Assembly (NCBI GenBank): GCA_900618425.1
Contig: UZAN01039756.1
Location: forward strand, 30,624-94,623
Reading direction: 5' to 3'
Source of the DNA: Echinostoma caproni
Lineage: Eukaryota > Platyhelminthes > Trematoda > Plagiorchiida > Echinostomatidae
Length of the DNA stretch: 64,000 nucleotides
The position numbers and the translations under genes were made by a program. Positions within the stretch are counted from its first letter, which is position 1; each line of letters starts with the position of its first letter. Shown here one piece after another: positions 37,599 to 49,086 of the stretch. A model generated the notes under the pieces. The model saw only the letters and a list, made by a program, of their open reading frames with translations, did no database searches and was not told the origin of the DNA.

Positions 37599-37700
37599 TT
37601 TTTACTTCCTTTTCAATTTATTGAATATACAAATGTACAGTTAACTTTCAGGAAAGAGGGCTGCGACCATACAAGGGCTGCCTGGGGAAATACAGAAAAG
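37599..37700 (-). mobile_element. SINE copy 4, tail half only, inverted
   Basis: Reverse complement reads tctgtatttccccaggcagc, then ccttgtatggtcgcagccc, cttgaaagtt-like cctgaaagttaactgtaca, and the tail ttcaataaattgaaaaggaag. This matches 57395-57480 of copy 3 almost base for base. The tRNA-like head is missing, so this copy is truncated. Confidence 0.8.
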
Positions 37701-39287
37701 ACTAGTGATCATCGAAACTACGTACGCACACACACACACTGTTACAAAGATGAACAGGCACCCATGTCCGCGGATATATGGTGGCTTCGTCAAGACCCAG
37801 CTTTCTGCCAAAGTGGGTGCGGTCACTGCACGGAGAACGATCAATTCTGAGTGGACTGTCCAAATCAGGTCATGTTCCAACTTTTGGCCATAAAAATGTC
37901 CGTGATTGGGGCAGAGATGCGGCAGGGATGCAACTATTCTGAATCTGATAGCCCGGGCCTGAAATATAAATCAGCGCAGCAAACCCAATATCTGGTTCAT
38001 TGTGTTTATAAATATATTGGTTATGGAACTGACTTGATCCTAATTATGAAGCGTCTGACACGGTGAGTTCTAGCTCATCACCAGAATTCCTGCCATCTTG
38101 AATCCCGACGAACAGGATGATTATTCGAACTAGCTTTTTGGTTCTATATAGTCTGAAATGTGCTCGTATTATAAACTTCATTTATACTGGTGGGAATCCA
38201 TTATTTTAAAGCCTTTTGCCTGCGCTACAGCTCCAAGGATGAGAGCTGACATTCCGGTGAATACCGAGCCATCTATTTCCGTACTCGCATTACTATGCAA
38301 ACAGTGATTCAATTTTCGGGCTTGCTTTCAGCTCTGATCTTCTCATTGCACTCAGGTCAACTTATGTAGTCACATACCGCAAACAGATCTTCGATGTTTA
38401 TTTTTGCACAAGTATTCCTTTGCCTTGGGTGGAACCATTTAGAGTTATCCAGTGGTGTTGGGTGCCAAAACTCAACCAATGGTCGCGATGGGATAACAAG
38501 GGCGTAAAACGTACGGAAGCAATTTCACACTAATGTGGAACACAATGGTATTGAAAGTAATATGCCGGTGTCGTTGATACCACGTATGTATCAAACGGCT
38601 CGTTCTTCATTTCTGCTGTCTAAGTCTAAGTATACCAGCTCTTACATTAGTTGCGGAAAAAGTTAATCTTTGAAGTAATAGCAATAATTTATTCTTCAAA
38701 TAATGGTTTAAGAAAAACGCTGTTTTATGGTCCGCTAAATTTGATAGAACAATGTCCCAAGGAGTCAATTATAAATGTACAGGTGATTTGGCCCCACTGA
38801 TCACTAAAGCTTAGCCACTTATCATGTAAGCTTTGTTTTGCGGCGCTAGGTATGTTTATTTAAAACTCTGATATATGATACTAATTTTATAACCAACATA
38901 CGAATCTGCACGATTCCAACAATGAACTCCGAAGCCCTTAACCAACTACCGATGAGGCATTCTTGTTCCATTATGGATTTCCAAATTAGAATGTATAGAT
39001 TAACCACTTATCAGTGGAGCAATAAAGCTTTAATCAAAGTGGTTACCCCGAGTTTTCAATGTCTTTGAACATAAATTTATACAATTATCAGGGAAACGTC
39101 CGTTTTCTGCTGATACTTGGATCTAAATTAATTACACGGTTTACTAAGCTAGTATTATATCTCTCTTTCATCTCCATTGTTTTCGTAATAAACGTGAAAT
39201 GATGATAATATACGGTTGCTCATTTGATCACTGATGATGTGATTTGTATTTTGAAACATGCTATAAAGATATTTCTACTGACTCATT
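37701..39287. other. No recognisable gene; (CA)n at 37727
   Basis: A short acacacacacac run sits at 37727-37738. Open frames on both strands at 37590-37900 are mostly this repeat and the SINE tail. The rest is A+T-rich with nothing recognised. Confidence 0.45.
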
Positions 39288-39856
39288 NNNNNNNNNNNNN
39301 NNNNNNNNNNNNNNNNNNNNNNNNNNNNNNNNNNNNNNNNNNNNNNNNNNNNNNNNNNNNNNNNNNNNNNNNNNNNNNNNNNNNNNNNNNNNNNNNNNNN
39401 NNNNNNNNNNNNNNNNNNNNNNNNNNNNNNNNNNNNNNNNNNNNNNNNNNNNNNNNNNNNNNNNNNNNNNNNNNNNNNNNNNNNNNNNNNNNNNNNNNNN
39501 NNNNNNNNNNNNNNNNNNNNNNNNNNNNNNNNNNNNNNNNNNNNNNNNNNNNNNNNNNNNNNNNNNNNNNNNNNNNNNNNNNNNNNNNNNNNNNNNNNNN
39601 NNNNNNNNNNNNNNNNNNNNNNNNNNNNNNNNNNNNNNNNNNNNNNNNNNNNNNNNNNNNNNNNNNNNNNNNNNNNNNNNNNNNNNNNNNNNNNNNNNNN
39701 NNNNNNNNNNNNNNNNNNNNNNNNNNNNNNNNNNNNNNNNNNNNNNNNNNNNNNNNNNNNNNNNNNNNNNNNNNNNNNNNNNNNNNNNNNNNNNNNNNNN
39801 NNNNNNNNNNNNNNNNNNNNNNNNNNNNNNNNNNNNNNNNNNNNNNNNNNNNNNNN
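39288..39856. other. Assembly gap (569 N)
   Basis: Run of N. Long apparent open frames through it are artefacts. Confidence 0.99.
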
Positions 39857-41444
39857 CCCGCTTGCACACACGCATCTGCCTGTCACTCACAGCGCGTGTG
39901 GTTGATTGGTTTAGAGTGGTTCGTTAGCGAGAGCGGTGGGAATCGCAATGTAGCAGCGCTCTCTCTCTCTGTGTACATGGTGGGGTATCACTGCCCCCCT
40001 GCTGATCCTCCCTTCCTTTGCTCCAATCTCTATGCTTCCCATGATCTATCTACCATACTATTGTCTGATGGGTGCGCTTGTTTGTGAGTAAGTCGCCGGA
40101 CAATAAGCGATTTAGGTACACCCAACCAGAGGCTGGGTGACATGAGCTGAAATGAATGGGGCCGTGTGAGACAGAACGTATTATACTACGAAAGAGGTTT
40201 TGTTATGTTGGTGGGTGGCTCTGATGGGTGACTAATCTTAACAAGTTTTGGCATCCAGTTCGCACCGGTTTCGGGGTTTCATTTCTCCGATAACACATAC
40301 ACACACAGATACACACAAAATGTGGACTGAGGATGACTAACTAAATGTGCAGAGATGGGTGAAATTTAGTGTGATTGAGTAGGATGATCTACCCGTTTCC
40401 TAACATATTTGTCCATCAAGTGAAAGTATCGTTGTTTCGATTAGAAGTAGACAATCAAAAATTACCTAACAGGAAAGTGAAAACAAGCACTGAGAACAAT
40501 CGGTTCTTGCTTCTGTTAGTATAAAACGGTTTTGAGTCAACTTCTGAAGAAATACTTTGTCAATGCTAATAATGTCACGCTCCTGTATGAATCTAAAATT
40601 TAGATCAGCAACTGTTTTGCATATTCCAACCAGTATATCACTATATTTTACACCATAGTTTACACTTTAATTTGTCTTTTTATATACTCAGTGGATAAAA
40701 AAATTCTAAAATTCAACCAACTTCCACGGGACGATGGAATGGTCCTTTAGCCAGTTTCATCATTTGCACCATATATTATGGACGGAATAAAATATACTTA
40801 TTGATACGTGTTAAGTGTCACTAGATTTAAATCCATCAGATAGGAGCAGAAGTGGAGCTAATTCAATTTCAACCGGTTTCATTCGCACTTCCATAACAAC
40901 TTGTGAGCTATATCTCTAAGTCGATAGAGCAACCGTTTTGATCAGTGTTGCAGAGCCAGTTTGCACACTTGCTTGGTCTTGTGAGGGTGGCGAGCATGGT
41001 TTACCTGCTTCTGTACGCAATCGCACAGCCGGTGGGGCATCATCGCAACTATAATCCCGGCTATTCAAATTATTAGCCCACTTAAGTTAATTGCGGCAAA
41101 TATTTAGGATACTTTTCTCAGCTTTAAGAGACCTTCTGTGGTAGCATCTCTTCTAGCTTGGCTAAGTCTTTGCCCACTGTCGGGGAATTTCCCGTGGATC
41201 ATTTCTAATACTTAACAACACAAACCATGGTTGTCATTCACACAGTCTGATATCACATCCTGGTGCAGCGATCGGTTGCTTGGTTTGTGTACTGAAACTA
41301 TACCAAAATAGGCCTAGTGAAATGTTTCACAAAATGTTCATTATAGTTTGATATAGTGCCCACGAAGAATCTCTTTTTGAGGCTTGTACTTGTAATCGGG
41401 GGTGAAGTTGCTCAATTGTCGTGGCTTCCACCGGATTCATAAGA
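39857..41444. other. G+C-richer patch after the gap; no gene
   Basis: 39857-40100 has several CpG, a (CT)n run near 39958-39970 and a (CA)-rich tract near 40280-40318, unlike the A+T-rich neighbours. It may be promoter or 5' untranslated sequence, but no exon could be fixed. The remainder to 41444 shows nothing recognisable. Confidence 0.4.
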
Positions 41445-41757
41445 ATGCATAGTTTACCCGTTCTTTTTCCCGTGACATTTCCCGTATCGTTGAAAGAAAC
41501 TTTAAATAGATTTCATCCGGAACAAATACTAGACCATTTCCAAGTTACACTGGCCTACGCGTGCAAAAAACCTCAACCCCCGGAATCAGTCTGCATGCTG
41601 ATTTGGTCGAAAGGACATAGGTATGTGGGATTGATCAAATCTCCCTAGTTTTAAAGCCAATAATAGGCTTCCAGGGTAGCTTACCTGGGCACCCCATTTC
41701 AATTAGCCATGTTTGACTGGATACGACGAATCACAATGGATACAGCGAACTATTCAG
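41445..41757 (+). CDS. Putative first two exons of a spliced gene
   Basis: ATG at 41445 opens a frame MHSLPVLFPVTFPVSLKE..FHPEQILDHFQVTLAYACKK..PPESVCMLIWSKGH to a strong donor (catag before gtatgtg, 41621). A 54-nt intron with acceptor ggcttccag (ends 41674) joins, in frame, to VAYLGTPFQLAMFDWIRR..MDTANYS. That exon ends at 41757 before gtagtc, phase 1. The two exons total 259 nt with no stop. The product is not recognised. It may continue into the exon series from 42754, but the joining exon was not found. Both exons are protein-like in composition. Confidence 0.42.
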
Positions 41758-42753
41758 GTAGTCAAGAACTTATCTTGAACAGTACAAAAATTAAGAAATA
41801 CAAGCTTCCTGAACATGTTGGATTTCTCTAAGAACCAATGTAGTGCCTGGTATTACTTTGATCGAAAAAATCTCCATATCAATTCAGAAATAAAGACATC
41901 ATTTACAATTTGTTCACTGAAACACCAAACGGTTAAGCAAACTGCGTGTTTGTTTTTCATTTCATTATAATTGGTGCAGCGCACAACCCTGAATCGTATA
42001 ATCAAATGGCCGCATAACTCGAATTGCCTGATAATATATCTGACCTGATTTCGACAACGGATAGTGAGGATATTTTTTATATAGTTATAGGTTAATACAG
42101 TTAACTCTTGAGCAACAGTGATAAGAAAATGAACTATGAATCTGTTCTTATTCAAACATTATTAAAAACGGAAACCTCGCCGTCAATTTTTATTCTTACA
42201 GTTGACAAATTAAATTCGTATTACAATGAAAATCCATACAATCCGTAGGTGGCTAACCCACTTCGAATCAGATCATTATCTAATCGATTTCTAATTTACA
42301 TTGTACTTGGGTTCACTCAATCAATGGTTTGCGACCAATGGATTAATTGGAACCTCGTGCAATTAGTTGATTTTTTCACTTCATTGTAACGATGCTACGT
42401 AAGAGTTAATAAATCTGTCCTAGTTTACGCTCTGCAGAACATTCGTCCTGGGAGCATAATGTTGGTTTACAGGTGAACACCTAAAAATCTATGACGTATT
42501 CCTAATATACCACAGGGTCGTATTCATTCGGTCTTATGTAGCTAACTTGTGCAAAAGCATTGGATAGATTAAAACCAGTAGGCAGCGACTGCATTGTAAT
42601 CGATTGATCGATCGTTTAGCCCGTCGACACAGGCTTAGGATAAGATTGAAATGAAACGGCACGTCGGTTATTTACTTCGGGTATTTTGATTAATTTGTCT
42701 ACTATTTGAATATGTTTTGGGATAATGATAAAATGTTGCACTTTTTGTGTCAG

Positions 42754-44843
42754 CTCACCGTTGGCTCCCAATTTTCACACAAATATTTATGCAATGAACA
42801 GCAACGAAGTGTGATAACCGAACAACTGTTCTTGGGTTCATTCTTGTTCCGGTTCGAATATAGATTACCATATTTATCGGAATACGCTTTATATTTAGTG
42901 CAAAGATTCGTGGAACTAACGCGACTGTGAACACCCTACTCGAGCGACAGAGAGCCGAATGAATACCACGATCAATGGAGATCAATGGAGTGTTCACTTG
43001 GTTGAAAACTGATGCGGTTTACTACAGCTTGCTGTAGAAAAGTTAGGTTTTTGGGTATAAATAGCTTTAATAGACGATTCGGTGTCTGGAGACAAAATCA
43101 GTGCACTGTTTTGTTCGATTTCATTGAAGATTGTTATGAGCAATTACCGATTTCACAATCAACACATCTATTTTCCATCTGAACTACAAGACTGTTGACG
43201 AACTAGAGCTTTATTCTACAGCATTGGTGTCAGACCGGCCTGAAATGCTTAAACTCAATAACAATTCTATTTGAAGCCGTTCGAACGGAACTTTGAAAGT
43301 ATAGTACAGTACTGTACAGTATTTCCTATCACGGAAGAGACTGGCGATCGGTAATCAATCGATGGTGATCGTAGATGGAAATGCATCTTACTATTGATTC
43401 CCCGCATGGTGAGGTTTGAAAATTTCCCGTGGTAATTCATAATGTTCTTCTGCCTGACACCTTCAAGTCATTTTGTGCATTATTCTGTGCATGTAAAGAC
43501 TTTAAAGCTATAATTAAACGCCGTGGATTCACAATATTATTATAGGATAACGAAAGTGAATGACCCAAATCGGACCAATCATATACATACATATACAATC
43601 ATACACTTGCAACGAAAATAAAAATAAAAATAGATAATATAATAGCATCGCCTGGCGACACTCCCAATCCGAATACCTATTCGAAGCTTGATGTGATCAT
43701 TTTGTTATTTGAACGGGAATTTTACGTGGTTTGCTTACAAGGGAGAGAGGTGTGTGAAGTGGATAGTATCAAGTTGTTAGCAACTAGAAAATAAGGTGCC
43801 CAGTTTTTGCAATGCAACCCAGTATGCATTTAAAGAAATTTATTATACGACTACTCTGCAAAAGGCAGTACCTGAATTTGATATAGCAATCATTCCATTT
43901 TCCAAGCACTGGACGCTGGTTATGATCTTCTCGTGCTTTGTAGTGTTAAGCGTTTCAAATCACCTTCAAACCGGAGGTGAGTCCATGTGGGGATGAAAAC
44001 AGTTGATAACTACGTATTCCTCCTTCCCATGCTGATATCATAGCTGACCAGGGCTAGCCCTGGGCCTTAACATATTTTTTCTTCAAAGCTACAACAGCAA
44101 TTAATTGATGGTGAGGACATAATAATACGATCACATTTATGGAATAGTCCCGTGGATATTCAGACGAACTGTGGGCATAACCTGAATCGTATCGTTTGTT
44201 TACTGCAATCTGATAAGACCATCGTTGGGACATTGAATTTCTCCCAGATCCGTATGATTCCAATGTGGAATTTCCTGTCTAATTTCGATTCTGGTCTACT
44301 TGAAGATCTTTACTACGAAACGTACGGCTGGCGACCCACATATGCATTACCATTCCTTATTTTCCAACTTTTCCACACTTGTTTTGTCTCTCCACTGTTA
44401 TTTGTGAAGTAAACGGACAATTCGGCATGAATAAAACTATACTTGAGTTGAGCCCACATAAATTCATCATAGAAAATATTCTTATTGCAGCCGCCGTTTT
44501 GTGTATAGTTTCTAGTGTATGCATATATATTTTCAGCTGGAAACTGGGCGAATCGGTATCAACCGTTAAAATTAAAAACGAAGAGGTTGTAATATGGTTC
44601 TTTCTGTTGTACAGTGCAGTTTCATTTTGTAAAAAATCATTAAAGATAAGCGCCACTACGTCAACAAATTTAGTAGTTTTGCATTTTGTTTTCAGGGAAC
44701 GCAATTCCACTCATCCCCTGTTGTTGCACTCTCTAATACAAGATATTACCTCGTCCATCAAGACTACACAAACAAGTCTACCTTAAATAAGTTCCCCGGT
44801 GAACAAACGTTTGTTGTGTTCTATAATGATCGATTTTCGAAAG
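42754..44843 (+). CDS. Putative multi-exon membrane protein
   Basis: Series of candidate exons on one strand, product unknown. 42754-42926 follows a strong acceptor (ctttttgtgtcag): FSHKYLCNEQQRSVITE..LSEYALYLVQRFVEL. 43804-43976 ends at a consensus donor (ggag before gtgagt): FCNATQYAFKEIYYTT..KHWTLVMIFSCFVVLSV, a likely membrane segment. 44089 to about 44380: IIIRSHLWNSPVDIQTN..GWRPTYALPFLIFQLF. About 44410 to 44588: FIIENILIAAAVLCIVSS, CIYIFSWKLGES, another membrane segment. 44696-44843 (acceptor ttttgttttcag): FHSSPVVALSNTRYYLV..FPGEQTFVVFYNDRFSK. The first join and the last join keep frame. The joins around 44089 and 44380-44410 do not fit cleanly, so a missed exon or an indel is likely. 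It may be the continuation of the gene at 41445. Confidence 0.4.
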
Positions 44844-45501
44844 GTGTTCATTACTAATGTACGACTTGTTTGGGTGCTGGAGTTAACACTGAAAGTTCAA
44901 CCGGCCTGAAAAGAAGATTTAATTTTTCTCAAAAGTGCATTGATGCTGGTTAGCCCGGTCAGCATATTGACGGACGCGATCAGCAGACAACATGGCTGGA
45001 TCACAATTTTGGAAGACCAGTCGATGGAGTTGAAACAAGACGTCTGGCAAAACCGTTTTATCGATCAAAGTCACCACTTTTTTCATTCATCGGTTATGAG
45101 ACAACATGATTGAATTTCTGGAGTGAAACCCACGCGACAGTGACCTTGAATTCCAAATTATTTGACAGTTCTTAAAAAGATAATCTCTGTATGAATGAAA
45201 ATTAATAAACCAATATTATGAATGTAAGTTACCTTGTTCAAAAACTTGGGTTGTCACAGGTGATGATTTATTTATTTATCCGTGATGACCACACCCATAT
45301 TCATTTTTAATTTGACTGGGAATAGTTTACCGCTTTGGGCATAAATCACTTCTGTTTGCGACAGTGCCAAAATCTCCACAGGGACTTAACTCCTACTAAG
45401 AGAGAATCGATTTACTTACATGTGCCTGTCATCAGTTTATATATCGAAAATCGGCCAACAAAGGAATAAAAATTGTTTCCCCAATAAGAAGAAAGACTAC
45501 G
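44844..45501. other. No recognisable gene
   Basis: Possible downstream exon or 3' untranslated sequence of the preceding candidate gene. Nothing could be fixed. Confidence 0.4.
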
Positions 45502-45900
45502 ATGCGAACTGCTGCGATTGGTCAGTTTGAAGGAGCAGTCGAATGGTTAACCTGTCATCTGCCGTGCGACTTGGCATAAATGAGAGATGTGGATCAACTA
45601 TTGCATTGGTTGAACCATTCCTTCAGGAAATCAGTTGATATAAAACAAAGTATTGCGTTTTCCTGTGGTGTGAAAATAATTCAACAATTTTACATGCTGA
45701 GGAAGACTACTGGTAAAGTTCTACTATCATTTTTACAAAGCAGTGGAATATCATACACTTCGTCCGAAACTCCTTGAAGCTCCATTTGGGATACGCACTG
45801 AAAACAAGACTTTGCAATACATAGCAGGTGTGAAAAGATTCAGCTTCAATAATGTACGCAAACTGGCCCATAAAAATTCGTGAAAAGAAGTGCATTCATA
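45502..45900 (+). pseudogene. Ty3/gypsy gag-like remnant
   Basis: The frame opens MRTAAIGQFEGAVEWL at 45502, then stops. Shifted frames read SCGVKIIQQFYMLRKTTGKV near 45660, then YKAVEYHTLRPKLLEAPFG and GVKRFSFNN to about 45860. The layout IGxFxxxVExW .. GxKxYxxxRxLxxPxKP .. HYxPxPxxxxxxFxFN is that of the gag of trematode gypsy elements. Several stops and shifts show decay. No pol follows, so it is a separate fragment from the one at 33745. Confidence 0.55.
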
Positions 45901-47400
45901 CGCAGTTTTGAAACAAAAGTCGCATATTTTTAATGAATAGGGAAAATGAAATGCATTATTATAGTCTGAGGACAATCATTGATATACCTCAAAAGGCTTT
46001 CTGCTTCAACAAATTTGGGTTGCTTGAAACAAAATGATTGGGGAAGATTCGGTTAATGTGAGCTTCTAGTTTGAGTAAAATGAAAATGTGCCCGATTAAA
46101 TGTGGTTCTGATAAATGGAATCAACATTTATTTTATTTCTATTCATTTTTGCGACAAACTCTTGAATAAGGTTGTTTTATTGAACTATTATATAGTGTCG
46201 ATTAATCGTTTTATCTCTTTATTCATTTATCTCGCCATTTACCAATTCACGCATCGATTTTGGCATACATCGATTGTTAATGCTAAAACGATACTCAATA
46301 TGTTTCGTCCTCCATTTACTGAAAAAATCCAATTCGTGCACTTTCAGACGGAATTTGAAATTCCGTCAAATATCATATAGCTGCAAACAGCGAATATGTG
46401 AATAAATTATTTTTTTCAATTAAATTGATCGTTTACACACCAATTGAAACGAAAACATCCTTGCGCAGCCACTTCCAACTTGCTGAGTCAATCCGTCGCA
46501 CCAAATGATGGCAGAACTGGGAATCTCACGAAATGTACGGGCCCACTACTCCTGAGACAACCGTTTATCTTATTGGAAGCAACAAAACTCTTTAGTATTA
46601 CAGCGCTGCTTCTACTACCATCTCATTTTTTTTATCAGGATATCGGCTTTGATATATATGTAGTAGTATAAAACTCAACACTCCAAAATGTGTCATATGT
46701 TAATGTGAACAACACCCAAATGTGAATAGTGTCACTGCATCGTCATCGAACGTCATCAATTCCGATGTTAGATCATGGAGCACCCAAAGTAAGCTCTGTT
46801 TCCAGTCGCGAATTCCAATATGAGCTTAATTCTGGCTTCGATCGAGAACGTTCGAGATGCAACAAACAATCTCGGGGAAAGTGTGTTTTGCGGCAAGCAC
46901 TACTCATGATCCACATGTTCATTCACAAATGCAGAGTGTGTTCACTGGGTTGAAACGGGATGCATTCCGTACATCTGCACCCCTTTTGAGTTACTGTTTA
47001 CAGCATCCTGATAGGGATCTTGTACTCGTGAAACTTTAATTGTTTCGCATACCATATTTTTATAATAAGGAAGATACAATATTTGCTCTTTTCTTGCACG
47101 TGGAAACATTAATCATCATCTTTCCATTGACACTGTTACCCTTGAGACCTATATACCTGTCTTTGTTACTTCAAGCTTATTCAATGAGTGAATTCACTTC
47201 TTGTGATATTCTAGTGAAGGGTATTAGCGGTAATCCGTTGCCAATCCTGGTCAAACGCAGGGGAACTTTCACAGATTTCAAAGGCATTTCCTGTAATCTA
47301 AGAGGATCATCAGGTCTTGACTCGAAATGCCTTGGTGTTTCTACTTCTCTGCTGACTCAAAAATACATCCTACTATCATTTCTAGTCTTGCATTGCTGAG
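45901..47400. other. No recognisable gene
   Basis: An open frame at 46735-47040 and a 119-codon hydrophobic frame at 47040-47399 lie upstream of the next candidate start. Neither has a motif, and the latter ends one base before the ATG at 47401. They could contain upstream exons, but none was supported. Confidence 0.4.
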
Positions 47401-49086
47401 ATGCCAAAGAAAGTAAGAAGATTTCTTCAATCAAATTGTAAGAGGTTAGTAATCCCACTGTCAACAAATGACGCATATTTTCCTATAGACTTCGTGTGCA
47501 GATGACGGAAGCTTTGGATAGCTGGGCTCGGGAGTTCATAGATTCGAAGTGAGTCAACTATTACTATTGTCTGATATTGTCCGGATATCACCGGACAATC
47601 AGTCACACTACAGATTCGTCTAACTTACTTAATCCAATGGCTACCCCCATTAAAGTCCTACGGGGAGACATCCAAAATTAGTGATGATTTATTTTATAGT
47701 TATACCTTTACTTCTTTTAATTCATTAAGTACACAGTGGTAGAGAACATTGTCAAGATGGGTGCTGGGGTCAATCAAAGGCTGCCTGACGAAATATAGAT
47801 ACTGAAAAAATGAGTGGATCAGGTCCAATTTGAACTCGCGACCTTCGTGTTAATGGATTGGTGACCACGGCCGTTGTCTCATTACGGAATAAAGTTTAAT
47901 GAAGAACAGAGTCATTAGAATGGTACCACTGTTGAACCAGAAGATATTTTAGTTCACTTTTGAACTTCGTTTTTATTTTTTCAATGTTGACCTCAAAGAA
48001 ATTTGCCGTTGTACGAGGACTCACATGAGTATACAACGACTACCATGTCCTTTAGCCTTTATACATGTAGCTATCCTTCGGTTTATCCATTTTTCTGTTC
48101 TTTTCTAGTTACTTTCACATTTCTTGTTAAACTGTTCTCACGAAGTTAAATTTCAGTGGGGATGATGTCGTATCACTTGCACTACTAAAGCTGCTTACGA
48201 TGAACTGCGCGCAGCATGAATGCGTCTCTCGTAAGCTCTACGCTTCTATTAATCCCAGGAAGTTTGTTTCCTTTCAAGTTTCAAGTTTCTCCGGTATTCA
48301 GTTTATAAACATAGTTAGAGGTATAATCATGACAGTGTATGCATTTTTTTTATCTCAAAAGTCCAAAAATGTTACCCAAATATTTGTAGCGTATCATGTT
48401 CGGATTGTATTGTACTTTAATGATTTAAGGACAAAATCATGCCTGCATTTTAGTTGGCATCTGCTTTCACAGTTACAGGGAGATACAAATGACGAACGTA
48501 TCATTGTTATGTTCTGTTTGTGACTACATTGTGTAAGACTATCTCCTCGTACAAGCTCTTATGGTGAGTTGAAACCAATTAGTTTTTGATGCTGTTTTAG
48601 CGTTTGGGTGAATTCTATCGACCAACTAATTATCACGAATTCCGCATTTCCTACATAGATAATGTGAATGTGCAACATTTTTTGTGGGGTGCATTTGCAG
48701 GTCCACGTTAAACTTGTTTTGCTAAGTTTCACTTCATTGTGCTTTGTGTTACAAGCGACAATGTCTCATTGCATCAATCTATACAGATCCGGAATATACT
48801 GCTGTCAATTTGATTACCACATGTGTGTAGATATGTCTGTTTAGGATCGGCTGATCCTAGTGAATGCCAAGAAAAAGAAGATATCAAATGTGGGAAAACT
48901 GCTTTTTTATTGTCAACAACAGCTGAAGAACATGATGCCAAAGGTAATGAGAATGAATTCCATAAAATATAAGTGGATTTCGTTTCATGCGCTGTAAACG
49001 AGAAACTACCTTATCAAGCAATTTTCGAAGATGAAATACTGTTTACCGCTCACAAGACTATTTCAAAGCATCGTATATGCCCTTAA
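47401..49086 (+). CDS. Putative five-exon gene, possible borealin-like N terminus
   Basis: Best-fitting host gene together with that at 54260. Exons are 47401-47444, 47489-47548, 48157-48230, 48845-48943 and 49019-49086; all joins keep the frame, giving 114 residues. Splice signals are strong: gttagt, gtgagt, gtaagc and gtaatg donors, with tttcctatag, taaatttcag and gtctgtttag acceptors. The final acceptor (ttatcaag) is weak. The first intron is 44 nt. It reads MPKKVRRFLQSNCKRLRVQ, EALDSWAREFIDSN, VVSLALLKLLTMNC, then an acidic stretch. A basic start, then FL..R.Q.., then a helix closing with a hydrophobic-MN pattern recalls the N-terminal domain of borealin/Nbl1 of the chromosomal passenger complex. 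This is a weak resemblance by eye. The second intron carries an antisense SINE. Confidence 0.5.
47571..47602. other. Hairpin in intron 2
   Basis: TTGTCCGG and CCGGACAA pair perfectly around the six-base loop ATATCA. The arms extend with CTGAT / ATCAG if a two-base bulge is allowed. It lies 23 bp after the donor of intron 2 of the gene at 47401. A structural role is inferred only. Confidence 0.6.
47703..47890 (-). mobile_element. tRNA-derived SINE, copy 5, antisense in an intron
   Basis: The reverse complement starts near 47890. It has a box A-like gccgtggtcaccaatcc, a box B gcgagttcaaattgg, a body ttcgtcaggcagcctttgat and a tail attaaaagaagtaaag. Order and spacing match copies 1-3. It sits inside intron 2 (47549-48156) of the candidate gene at 47401, opposite to transcription. 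Confidence 0.78.

Noticed and set aside
39224..40087. Very long open frames on both strands
   Set aside because: They run through a 569-base run of N and have no real coding content.
43300..43322. Palindromic gtacagtactgtac
   Set aside because: Short A+T-rich palindrome with no context; expected by chance.
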